The notes beneath the pieces are model-generated. The model made no database searches. It was not told the origin of the DNA and saw nothing but the letters and a program-made list of their open reading frames with translations. Below, piece by piece: positions 11,645 through 22,472 of a stretch of DNA of 64,000 nucleotides (the stretch's first letter is position 1; the number at the start of each line of letters is the position of its first letter). This DNA is from Clavelina lepadiformis (Eukaryota > Chordata > Ascidiacea > Aplousobranchia > Clavelinidae), in NCBI RefSeq assembly GCF_947623445.1, contig NC_135246.1:16909856-16973855 (forward strand). The letters run 5' to 3'. The position numbers were made by a program, and so were the translations under genes.

Positions 11645-14182
11645 ATGTTCAACGTCACCACTGCCTTGCCAACGGAAAATGCTACGTAAGTAGTCGCATA
11701 TATGAAAAACAATGTTTTAATAATTCCCAAAACAACTTTTACAATTTATTTTACGGATATGCGATGCTGTATATTAATTATCTTAACCAATTAATTAACT
11801 TATCTTAATTAAATAATTAATTATATTAACTGTTATCATCTATTGTGTCATTATACGTTGTTCCGTACGGTATATTTACGTACAATTGTTTAGCAACTCT
11901 TTGTTCATGCTTATGTGTGGATGGTACAAAGCTAACTTGAAATTTCTGCAATGATTATTATCCTCATCATTGTTTCTGGTTGGTTTGATTACTCACCCTG
12001 CAATTTCCACGCAAATAAAACCAAAACGTTCTAATTGTTTTTACAGATACGAGAGACCTTTTGATGAGATCGGGATTGCGGTTTCAGCTTTCATTATCTT
12101 TGCTTTTTTGGTTTTTGGAATTGTCGGAAATGGTCTCACGTTTGCTGTCATTGTGACGTACCGAATGTTAAGGTATTGATCGATGGCTTACTCATCAAAC
12201 GTTGTGATTGCAACAACGTAACGAAATACATGCGAAAAGAAATGCAAGATTTTACGTATAGGTTATTCTAGAATCTAGGTTAACCTGTAATTCCAAAACT
12301 TATTTTTATCTATATAGTAACTGACATAACAATATTTTAAAACTTGTATGAACTGTATTTCAGTGAAAATATTTTCATGCGTTTCATCCTGTCCTTGTGC
12401 GTATCCGATTTAATATCAGCTTTCATCAGCTGGCTCTTCCTCTACCGACGAACTTGGGGTTTTGACGTTTGGGCTCCGTTGCCTGATATCTTCTGCAAGG
12501 TTAATAGATTTTTGAATATTGTACTGATGTCACACCTTACAAAAAAACGGCGGCAGGTTCCATTCTGTGGGCATATTGACTAAATTATAGACGCAGATTT
12601 TGATTGAATTTGGTGATATTTTGTGAAAAACTTTTAAAACTATTTTTTTCTTGTTTTTAGTTTTACTGGGCAGCCGACATAATGACCAGCTTCGTGACAG
12701 CCCTGCATATATTTTCCTTTGCCGTACTCCGCCTGATATCAATACAGTTTTTTGCTGTGTACAATAAAATAAAGATTCGACACGGAAACGTTTGTTTTTT
12801 GTTCATTAGTAATTTAAATACAAACTTGTATAGTTCACAAGAGCCTATAGTTGTGATGTAATTATATACTAAACCACTGTGATTGATTTTGTTATGCAGA
12901 TTTGGATCGCTTGTATTTGGGTGTTGTCTTTTCTGTGTGGCTTTTTGCCAAGTTGGTTTATATTTGGCGCCGGCGAGCGTGACCGCTTCGGTGACACGCC
13001 AGACGCCAGATGGCCAGCCTGCACCGTTCTTTATGACCAGTGAGTTGAAATCTTTGCAGCGAAGTCATGTTATGAAAAGTACAACTAAACTAAACTAAAC
13101 TACGCCAAGAAACAGGCCATTGTACCCTACTCACGTTCTTGCTTATTCCTAAATACTCGTGCTTCCAGCATTCGCCGAAAACTATATGTTACCTTAAGAC
13201 TATATTATTGTAACTGACGCGATTATTTGAGCTTAAGAAATGACTGGACTTTAGCTCAGTGTATAGTTCAGTGGCTCTTAAACTGATTTCGGAGTTCGGT
13301 GAAGATTAAAACATACAATCGTATCTTTATATCATATGTTGTAAAATTTTAACAAAGGGTGAAAGCAAATATGAAACTTGCAGTTTCGAAACCGTCGGTC
13401 CCCTTAAGAACCACTGACTTAGAAAAGAGATTTAACGTTTGCTTTAAGTCAAATCCATGATGTATCCTTACCATTAAGCTTGTATTTTGTAGGCTTGTGG
13501 CCTATTCATACTTTCAAAAAATTTCATATACCATATTCCTTTATCTGCCACTTGTTGGTGTGGTTGTCGTGTGCTCGGCCATTGTGTTCATCGTCCGGAT
13601 AAAATCGAGAAAAGTTGCTCCTTCGAAAAAGTGTGAAAAGCGGCAGAAACGGGAGAAACAGGTGGTTTTACAGCTCTTGCTTATAATGGCTTCATTCCTG
13701 ATAGGATACATTCCATTTACAGGTGAGCTAAATTTTAATAAATAATTGCAAACTATGAAGTGACATTCGCTCTTTGGTTGCCAAGTTCTATATATGTATT
13801 TGCTATAGCCTACATATTGCTTAATTTTAATTCAACGAAAGTCTAAAGAAAACGAGTACAATAACCTGTTTACTAAGAAAATCTATACGCGATTAATGTC
13901 ATTACAGCTTATGAATTCTGGGGAAATCAAGATTTACCAAAAACGCCTTACTACCGTTTCGCTGACTACTGGTTTGGAATGATTGAGTATTTCTTTCTGC
14001 GCTTCTCCGAAGTATTAAACCCTTTGTTTTACAACCTGGGTTCTGCAAAGATGAGGAAACACACCAAGAAATTTATTAAAACCAAAATGCTCTGTTGCAT
14101 TAACTGGAAAAAGAGAACCATTTCTCACTCAGTTCCTACAACACTCGAACGTTCTTCGTCTGCCGTTAATAACGGTGCATAA
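11645..14182 (+). CDS. class A GPCR, paralogue 2 (complete, 358 aa)
   Basis: Seven-helix membrane receptor coupling to G proteins. Seven coding exons: 11645-11685, 12047-12172, 12364-12499, 12661-12789, 12900-13039, 13493-13722, 13908-14182, all GT-AG, phases consistent, 1077 nt. Starts MFNVTTALPTENAT with two N-glycosylation sites. TM1 contains GNGLTF, TM2 LSLCVSDL, then IFCK supplies the TM3-side cysteine and WPACT the loop-2 cysteine. TM3 ends VLRLIS in place of E/DRY. A long basic third loop (KKCEKRQKREKQ) follows TM5; TM6 has IGYIPFTAYEFW; TM7 has NPLFYN (NPxxY). The start is set by the shared MFNV exon of paralogues 3 and 4. Forms a tandem pair with paralogue 3. Subfamily and ligand are not recognisable; an orphan peptide or amine receptor is possible. 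Confidence 0.88.
12186..12260 (+). repeat. 75-bp stem-loop repeat, copy B
   Basis: In intron 2 of GPCR paralogue 2. Arms ACGTTGT and ACAACGT flank a 7-nt spacer. Homologous to the copies at 10321-10395 and 17751-17824. Confidence 0.65.
12516..12565 (+). repeat. 50-bp antisense copy of GPCR paralogue 4 exon 3/intron 3 junction
   Basis: As read, identical on the plus strand to 24066-24115. There the segment covers the last 30 bp of coding exon 3 and the donor of paralogue 4, which is on the minus strand. Here it lies in intron 3 of paralogue 2 and is therefore antisense to that gene. The flanking intron aligns with intron 3 of paralogue 3, where this piece is absent. Confidence 0.85.
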
Positions 14183-15249
14183 GAGAACTGCTTTACGCGA
14201 GTTAAGTACAATAACTGTGTATTTGACTTAAGTTCTACTCGTGTATCATTTTTGTGGCACTCGAAAATACTCGAGTAGGCAGGTAACTTTCCATTGCTCG
14301 GATGCACTTGACTGTATATTAAAGTACTTCGATTGGTATTTGTTTGTCAATTTTCATAACGTAGTTGATTTTTTATTGCGTATACAGTGTTAATCTTTTA
14401 AAAATATGTTTATCAAACAATAACCTTAAGCCACATTATACGACAGATCGCCTATATATTAAGACTATATATTATGTCCTTATGATTTTATTAACCTGTA
14501 TAAGAATGCAAGATGTTATGAAGTAATTATGCGAATTTGATCACAAAAGATTGAAAACAATAAAAAGTTATTTAGTAGTTTCTATATATCCGTCAATGCA
14601 CCAAATTAGTCTTATACCTTGTATACCAAGTACCTATTTCGGGTGGTTCGCATACCATGTCTGGTATAAGGTACTCGTAAGTTAACTCCAAAAATTTGCG
14701 AAACTATAAGCAGTTGTGATGTAAATTTGTAGTTAGTTGGCCCACTTGTATATAGTTTTGTTGTTTCACTCAAGATGATACGATATCATTGTGTTTAACG
14801 CATTTCATCTTACTGTGTATATGATTATTCTGGATCTTTACGTATGTACTTTTATTATCATTTCAAATGTTATGTATAGTATGCACTATATATACTTTCT
14901 TTTATGAGATGGTTATCCTGAATCATTATACCTGTACCTCTGTTGTCATTGCAGCATGCTCGCAATATCATTTTCTTTTGCGACACGTGTTTCACGTTAA
15001 ACTGTGCATAAAAGTAATGTCATTTATTTTACTGCTGGTGTCAGAAGAGTCTATAACAGCCAGACTCAGAACGTTCAATTGCGGGGGCTGTGTAGCTATG
15101 CCATGCTTACTGACACCGTTTCCTTCGTTTTTTAAAAATAGTGCATGATGTCATTCTAGCAAACGCTGTTTACAGCTACCTATATGACAAAATCGCGCTC
15201 AAAAAGTGTCTTGTATTCGTTTTCGTCATCGTGAGAGGAGTTAGTTTTC
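14183..15249. other. 3' flank of GPCR paralogue 2, no gene seen
   Basis: Untranslated and intergenic sequence. An AATAAA signal occurs near 14558, about 375 bp past the stop codon. The open frame at 14867-15148 has no recognisable features. Confidence 0.5.
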
Positions 15250-15254
15250 TTCCA

Positions 15255-15520
15255 ACCGAGTTAGAGTTTATTGGGGTAGGAGTGGAGCAGTCACAGGATC
15301 AGGGAGTAAGGGTCATCTAAATCGTGCAGACCAGCGCTGTTTTTCGTGAAGGTCGCAGTAGATATAAGCACAGTCGGACGTGAATACATGATGTACTTTT
15401 TGTTCCTCTGCACCACACTCGCAAGCCGCAGTGATTGTCAATCTCAGTTTGTGAAATGTTCAGCGTCTGACACCGATTCACTGGTGGTTACGTACTAATC
15501 AGGTCATATTGGACCGCAAC
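15255..15520 (-). mobile_element. LINE reverse-transcriptase C-terminal remnant
   Basis: On the minus strand around 15400-15430 a short frame reads CECGAEEQKVHHV followed by a further cysteine. This is the spaced C-x-C-G...H-H...C pattern found after the reverse transcriptase domain of many non-LTR retrotransposons. The frame ends at a stop about 40 residues on and is not open for long upstream, so only a decayed tail is left. It lies between the tandem GPCR genes. The clade cannot be told from this piece. Confidence 0.4.
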
Positions 15521-15769
15521 CCTCCAGTAGGGTGAGACTGTGAATCAACCTGGTAAATGAAATTGCGAAATTCCGTAAAGAAAAGAAACTTTTGTCACTT
15601 GGACTTTCCTTTACGGTCACCCAATGAGCCACACAGACGGCTGAGTTAGCGACGTGTTGTGATATAGCTGTAGTGCGGCTAAAATAAATGGGTGTCCCGG
15701 TTTTAATTGTCGGGCTTGTTTATTTGGTGGAAAAAAATACTCAAGTAAAGCAGATGAGATGAGATGAAA

Positions 15770-16560
15770 AATTTACCCATGTGACCTTTCACCAAACTTC
15801 ATACAGTCACAGTCGCATTTAATCAGTATCTTGTAGTTTAATTTTTCGAAATGAAAACATAAAAAACAAACGCTTTAACTTATATTTAACTTTTGCAGGA
15901 AAATATATAAGATAGGTCGCGGGTTGGTTGAAAACATGCAATTTTAAGCATTTTTCCTTATCATTCAAGTTGGTGACCTGTATTCTTGTTTACACCTTTC
16001 GTGTCATACTCACTTCCATCACGCTCATGCGAAGTTGTTATGACTGCTTAATTTCCTGCCATTCGCGACTTCCTTATAGCGACGAATATACAGTAAGCAG
16101 TTACGAAGCAGCTGATATTTTCTGTAGCAATAGACGCTCATGTGGTAACCGTTTGAAGAGAACCAAAAATGGACTGTCGGAATTTAGACCAGACAATAAA
16201 AATCCTTGTAAAACATTGCAGACAACCACGTACTACTCCACACACGTGACATGGGCACCGTATCTAATTACAGGACAACGTGCATGAAAACATGACTTGT
16301 CAGGAGCGGTGTTATAAAAATATTCCTCAATGGACAACAACATAACCTGTGTGTAGTCGGTTTGACATTTTTTCTCTTCTTTAAATTCTGGGAACTGTTC
16401 TCTTTGGAGTCACATGTGTTTACGTCATACTCGCATGCGTATTATCGCAAAGACGTCTTGCCTATGTAACGTCACTCGTACTTTTTTGTTTGTTATCAAG
16501 CTGTCATTCACTTTTTACTTCCTTGTAGAAAAAATACGTTCCACGCGGTGCAGGATCAGG
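15770..16560 (+). promoter_or_regulatory. duplicated upstream region of GPCR paralogue 3
   Basis: Counterpart of 9480-11120 upstream of paralogue 2, with the same order of matching patches, including a shared ACTTCCTT...GGATCAG|GT block at 16520-16559. The 75-bp stem-loop repeat present upstream of paralogue 2 is missing here. Frames in this region, for example 15928-16287, are not kept between copies and are not called genes. Confidence 0.4.
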
Positions 16561-17296
16561 TAACATGTATATATGTATATGGTGATACTGATAACGCTGC
16601 GATCAATAGAGTCTGTTTTTCGTTTCAGCGTAGATGAAGTTAAATGTCTTCTTTGCTGAAGTCTCAGTAAACTTCGTTAAGTTGCTTGTAGACTTGTACA
16701 TTGAGTTAATTAAATGTTAAGGTTCCGAAATTATTGAAACGCGTGTTTAAATAAATTACTAGGCCTAATATAAATTACGAAGTGAATGTTTCACCGTAAG
16801 TATACGTCACGCAACCTGCATGTTGTTAAAGATAGGTGGCAAGTTGAGAGAATAGACATGTAAAAAGCTAATTATGGCTATTAACGGTTTATATAGTTGA
16901 AGTTACATTTTGGTTTAGGCTACAATGTTATAGGCTAAGATGCAAGTTAGGTTAACAGGAAACTTTAAATATAGCTTCAAACGGAAAGTTTTTTCCAGTA
17001 AAATAGTGAGAGCCTATTATTGTGACAAAACTGTTCTGGCTTAAAACGAGACCATACAGCGGCCGCTTACAATACTTCAAACTTAGATAAAATCCTTTAA
17101 AAGAAAAGTTTAGTTATTGACAAAATTACATCATTTTTCTATGAAAATCACATGTTTTTCTGCATTTTAATAGTTTGGTCTTGTTAAGGAGTGAAAAACA
17201 CGTATTCCTTAAAACAAGTCTTGCGGCTTTGCAGTAGCACAGAAGCATAACCGTGTTATTGTCTCCATCTTATAAACAGCGAACAACTTATTCAGT

Positions 17297-19691
17297 ATGT
17301 TCAATGTCACCACAGCGCTCCCAGTGGAAAATGCTACGTAAGTTGTTATACTGTTTATATTGAGAACATGGGTCTATACTCTATAGGTTTCCAAGACAGT
17401 TTTTGAGTTTCACTGCTGTTATGTTGTACATTAGTAATATTAATTAGTAACATTAACTACCATGCTGTTCTATATAACTACATTTGTTTTGCAACGCTTA
17501 TACACAAAGCTAACTCAAAGTTTCTGCAATGATTATCATCATCGTCAGAGCTTCTGGTTGGTTTGATTACGCACCGGTTCCCACGCAAATAAAACCAAAA
17601 CGTTCTAATTGTTTTTACAGATACGAGAGACCTTTTGATGAGATAGGGATTGCGGTTTCAGCTTTCATTATCCTTGCTTTTTTGGTTTTAGGACTGTTTG
17701 GAAATGGTCTCACGTTTGCTGTCATCGTGACGTACCGAATGTTAAGGTACTGCTTACTCATCGAACGTTGTGGTTGCAACAACGTGATCAAATGCATGCG
17801 AAAAGAAATGTAACCTTTCACGTATTTTATACCTATGCTATAAAATACCTGCAGTTGAAAAAAATTCTTTTTCTACTTGTCACTCAATGTCGGAAATAGC
17901 AATTTTTCCTGACCTGTCTGAACTGCATTTCAGTGAAAATGTTTTCATGCGTTTCATCCTGTCCTTGTGCGTATCCGATTTAATATCAGCTTTGATCAGC
18001 TGGCTCTTCCTCTACAGACGAACTTGGGGTTTTGATGTTTGGGCTCCGTTGCCTGATATCTTCTGCAAGGTTAATAACTTTTTGAATATTGAAAACACTT
18101 TATTCGTTACATCTTGTCCATTCAACTGTGAAGTACCAAAAACGATGCAGATTTTGGTTTAATTTAGTTGATTTTCGTGAAATCAAATGAATTTCTAAAA
18201 ATGTTTTGTCTTGTTTTTAGTTTTACTGGGCAGCCGACATAATGACCAACTTTGTGACAGCCCTGCATATATTTTCCTTTGCTGTACTCCGCCTGATATC
18301 AATACAATTTCCTGTCGTGTATAATAAAATGAAGATTTGGCACGGAAACGTTTGTTTTTTGTTCATTAGTAATTTAAATACAAACTTGTACGTCACAAAG
18401 TTGTGACGTAACTATAAACTATACTATATTGTGAATGGTTTCATGCATTGTAGATTTGGATCGCCATCATTTGGGTGTTGTCTTTTCTGTGTGGATTTTT
18501 GCCAAGTTGGTTTATATTTGGCGCCAACGAGCGTGACAGGCTCAGTAATTCTCCAGACGCCAGATGGCCAGCGTGTACCGTTATTTGGGAGCAGTAAGTA
18601 GTTGATAGTGAAAACTGTGAAATTTGGATTAGCCTTGTCAAGTAAAATAGGCTTAAGAGTTAAACGTGCAAGGCCAACGTGCCTGTGAATGAAAAATGTG
18701 CCTGCACATTGCCACAAGTAAACTTGGCTAATGTTAAATTTTAATTCAATGAAAAATTTATGTTATGAAAAGATTATTCTTTAGTATCAATATTAACCTG
18801 ATTCAAGCTCATAAAAATACTTGAGTCCCAGGGGTCTGGTAGAGATAAGCTCATATAGCCTACGATGATTGTACAAGTTAGATATTTAAATGTTAACGAA
18901 ATTTTTGGTGAATGTATGTTTAAAACTTAGGGGTTTTGTAACCTTACTCTGGCAGGTTCAACGACCATCGGCTCAGACAAACGTGTTCTGTTTTCCTAAA
19001 ATCTACAAATGCCTTTCAACGAGTACTAAACATGTGTTTTTATAGGTTTGAATTCTATAAACTATTTCAAGAAGTTTGTTATCCAATATTCCTCTATCTG
19101 CCACTTGTTGGTGTGGTTGTCGTGTGCTCGGCCATTGTGTTCATCGTCCGGATAAAATCGAGAAAAGTTGCTCCTTCAAAAAAGTGCGAAAAGCGGCAGA
19201 AACGGGAGAAACAGGCGGTTTTACAACTCCTGCTTATAATGGCTTCATTCCTGATAGGATACATTCCATTTACAGGTGAACTAAATCTGATTCATATGTC
19301 GCTCAAATATTCTTCTCAAAAAATCTTGGTCTAGCTGCTTGGTAACATATATGTTCTAGCCTACATATGTTAATGCTCTATTTATTCAACTTATGCCAAT
19401 ACAGCTTACGAATTCTGGGCTGTTCAAGACCTTCCTGTAACGCCTTACTACCGTTTCGCTGACTACTGGTTTGGAATGATCGAGTATTTCTTTCTGCGCT
19501 TCTCCGAGTGTGTGAATCCTTTGTTTTACAACCTGGGTTCTGCAAAGATGAGGAGGCACACCAAGAAATTTATACAAACCAAGATTCTATGCTGCATTGA
19601 CTGGAAGAAAGGAACCTTTTCTCAACGCGGAGGCCGTTCATTTTCAGCTACCGTCGACCGTTCCACAACCGGCACTAACTTCGGTGTCTAA
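17297..19691 (+). CDS. class A GPCR, paralogue 3 (complete, 362 aa)
   Basis: Tandem duplicate of paralogue 2. Exons 17297-17337, 17621-17746, 17934-18069, 18221-18349, 18454-18593, 19046-19275, 19405-19691; the first six have exactly the same lengths as in paralogue 2 and the coding total is 1089 nt. Starts MFNVTTALPVENAT with two N-glycosylation sites. TM2 LSLCVSDL, cysteines in IFCK and WPACT, TM3 end VLRLIS (no acidic residue before the arginine), basic third loop, TM6 IGYIPFTAYEFW, TM7 NPLFYN. The proteins differ mainly in the extracellular N-terminus, the start of TM5 (FEFYKLFQEVCY against LVAYSYFQKISY) and the cytoplasmic tail, which here ends TGTNFGV. These are the places expected to change ligand or partner preference. 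Ligand unknown. Confidence 0.88.
17751..17824 (+). repeat. 75-bp stem-loop repeat, copy C
   Basis: In intron 2 of GPCR paralogue 3, immediately after the donor. Arms ACGTTGT and ACAACGT pair perfectly across a 7-nt spacer. Confidence 0.65.
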
Positions 19692-20426
19692 GACTCAGGG
19701 TGATAAAATGTAATTGCACTTCATGTGCATCACTATTTATATACACAGTTCAAATATTTACCATTTTTCAATTTGTTTTTTTGCTTGTAAATATTTGGGA
19801 TTTTTTATACCTGCACTTCTATAACCTTTGTTTTGAAATGTTATGTAGTGTGAGACTGTATAATGTACTGTATAAGCTATACTTACATCATTACTGCATT
19901 TTGCGTAATTTGTTCTCGGTTAATTTAAGTCGCGAAAACCATCTCTAAAAAAACAATTAAATCATTTATCTTCCTCTTGGTTTCACAGTGGTGGTCTATG
20001 ACAGCTAAAATCTATTTGTTCAAGTGCGAAACCGTGGAGCAAAGAGTAAAAATGTATTTCTGACGTGCAAGATGCACCATTTCACCGTACAGGAATAGCA
20101 TGTTTAGAAAAAATGCTTTTGATTTCTAGCAAAATTTGTTCACCTTTATGACAGCCTTGCACTCACAAATGTTTCTTATGTTGCAACAAAGGTATTGTTA
20201 CATAACATTCATTCTTGAAACTTTGTTTTAGATGCTATTTTAAGAATGGATTTGATTATAGCAACATTTTTGTATTTGGTGTGTGGCACAAGCCTGAAAA
20301 ACAGTTTTGTGGGTAAAAAGCTTAAAAGCGTACCGTTGGCTTGGGTTGTTCAATTTCTTTACGCTGGATGTTGAAGAATTTTTGGTCTGTTAAGAAAGAT
20401 AAAACTTCCTGGCACCTTAACTCACC
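19692..20426. other. spacer between GPCR paralogue 3 and the 171-aa gene
   Basis: 3' flank of the receptor gene and 5' flank of the next gene, same strand. No supported coding sequence, no terminal repeats seen. Confidence 0.5.
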
Positions 20427-21848
20427 ATGGATAGGCTCAGATCTCTGAATGGCGATGAATTTGAAATTACTCGGCGCGCAAGTCATTCTGGCTTCGAAAC
20501 CCCTAGCATGTACAACCCCGATCTTTTGAGAAGAAGACAATCTATGCCCGTAAGTAGACAACGTTTTTACCCTTCAAAGCACGTAAATCCATTTCATGTT
20601 TTTGTACCGTACAACAGTCAGCGTATAGGTGAGATTATTGTCATTTTCCTGAAGACGGATACGTAAATTGTACCAATTGTATATTCGTTATAGTTGGTTT
20701 AATGTGCTTAATAGTTACAGTATATAACTGAACTAATATACCGGTACCTTTCAAGCCTCGGAACATGGAACTCATACAATATTTTTGCCATTTTTGTGCT
20801 GACAGTACCGGTATGTCAAATGTTTCATGCATATGAAGGCAACATTTTAACTTTCAGGCTACTTTAGTTAAAAAGGACGACAAAGCACGAAAATTACACC
20901 GCAGTTCTGCTTGCGTTAACCTTATTGAAGAGTTGGATGCCGTTAAGATAGTGGGGAAAGCTACCGGTAAACCTGGCAGCAGCAATTCACAAAAAGTGCA
21001 CACTTTGGGGCCGTAAGTTGAGACTTGTCTTAAAACTGTGTAAGTCAAGATAACACTAAATCCTTGCATCTACCTACTGTTATGCAAGCTTATATACGGT
21101 CAAGCTTAAAGTTTTTTTATAAGTGTATTTTTTTTAAAGAAATTTGAAGGATCTTCAAAGTATGTTTTCATACAAGCTAGAAATTCTCCATAATTGCCGA
21201 TAGTGTTTTACTGTATCATACACTCATTTTCTGTTAATCATCTTTCGTGCATGTAGAGAACTTCAAGATGCCTTTCGTTCACGACGATCTTCCTGCATAA
21301 ACCCTATATTTCTACTGGATCATTCTGAAGAGAATGACGAAGTTAAAAAGTCAACTTCGTTTGAAAACATGTAAGTGATGTCATTAAGACATTCTGTTGA
21401 ATATCATGAATTTTTTGTCAACACCAACCCTATACACATTGATCAGCTAAAATGCAGCAATACTTAATAATGGATAATGAGGTACTGAACGTCCAAAATT
21501 TATGAACATTCTTGTCTAACTGTTTATTTATTAAGCATAGAGTATCTAGGCTATATTTTACCGGTCGTATGCTCCATAAGCTGCGCGTAAGATAGAAATT
21601 CAAGTTAAACGTATATGAGTGAAACATCACGTCAACGAAATAAATGAAGTGGATGGTTAGAACTTAGATCAATAAAGTTATAGCCTTTACATTTTAAAGA
21701 AAATATTGTTCACATTTTGAACAGGCGCCAACGAGAAAATGGGGAAACCCCTGGGCTCAGGTTATCGAGTTCGGAGAATAAAATTAGTGGACTAGAGGTT
21801 CAAGATCCGGCAGAAAATATCCCTTCGGACGTTGAGGACGAAGATTAA
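20427..21848 (+). CDS. uncharacterised 171-aa protein with three RRxS-type sites
   Basis: Four exons with consensus splice sites and matching phases: 20427-20549, 20858-21012, 21257-21370, 21725-21848, total 516 nt. The product is small, hydrophilic, without signal peptide or membrane segment, and carries three basophilic kinase sites: RRAS at residues 16-19, RRRQS at 35-39 and SRRSS at 101-105. The middle part has a short LIEELDAV stretch that could be helical; the C-terminus is acidic (DVEDED). This pattern suggests a phosphorylated, mostly disordered regulatory protein, possibly nuclear or cytosolic. I do not recognise the family. Start is chosen at the first ATG of the open exon (context CACCATGG, a strong Kozak match). 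It sits between GPCR paralogues 3 and 4 but shows no relation to them. Confidence 0.7.
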
Positions 21849-22472
21849 AAGACTTCATTTTTTGATGCTATGGTATCATGGCGGCCATGGAAAATATAGT
21901 AAAAGTGCAATGAAGGACTGAAAACGCTTAATTGTTTGTTAAAGCTACGGCAGATAATACGCCTAACGTGCGTGGTACTGTTTGTAAGTACAAGTAAGTT
22001 TCAAACTATCAAATCAACGTTAAGTTTTATTTTAAAAGTTATATTTTGCACGGTGTATTCAAACTGAAGCCAAGCCACACTTCAAAGAACAATTAATAAG
22101 TTATATGATACAACACTTCGGTTAAAATAATAAATCATAGAGCTTGTGTTTGTACATGAACAACCTTGCATGTTATCAAATACCATAGGTTTATAAATGA
22201 CGCATATATCTAACTCAGAAGTTAACTTGAAATAGAGCCACGTATACAATATGCCACAACTCAAATCAATCCGGTTCTAATACAAACTAAGATAGAGAGA
22301 AAATGGAATATTGAGTAAAATCAAAGAAACGTTTCACGTCTAAATAAGCGTTACAAGTATTACCAATATAGTTCACTTATGGGCCACTGGAAATATGCTG
22401 ATTGAAACTCTTTGACGTTCTTCACATAACAATTTATATAAAGCAAAAAGAGAAGCTATGGCCTCTGCACAT
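21849..22472. other. shared 3' region of convergent genes
   Basis: Lies between the stops of the 171-aa gene (+) and GPCR paralogue 4 (-). A minus-strand AATAAA at 22026-22031 can serve paralogue 4. No coding sequence seen. Confidence 0.5.
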
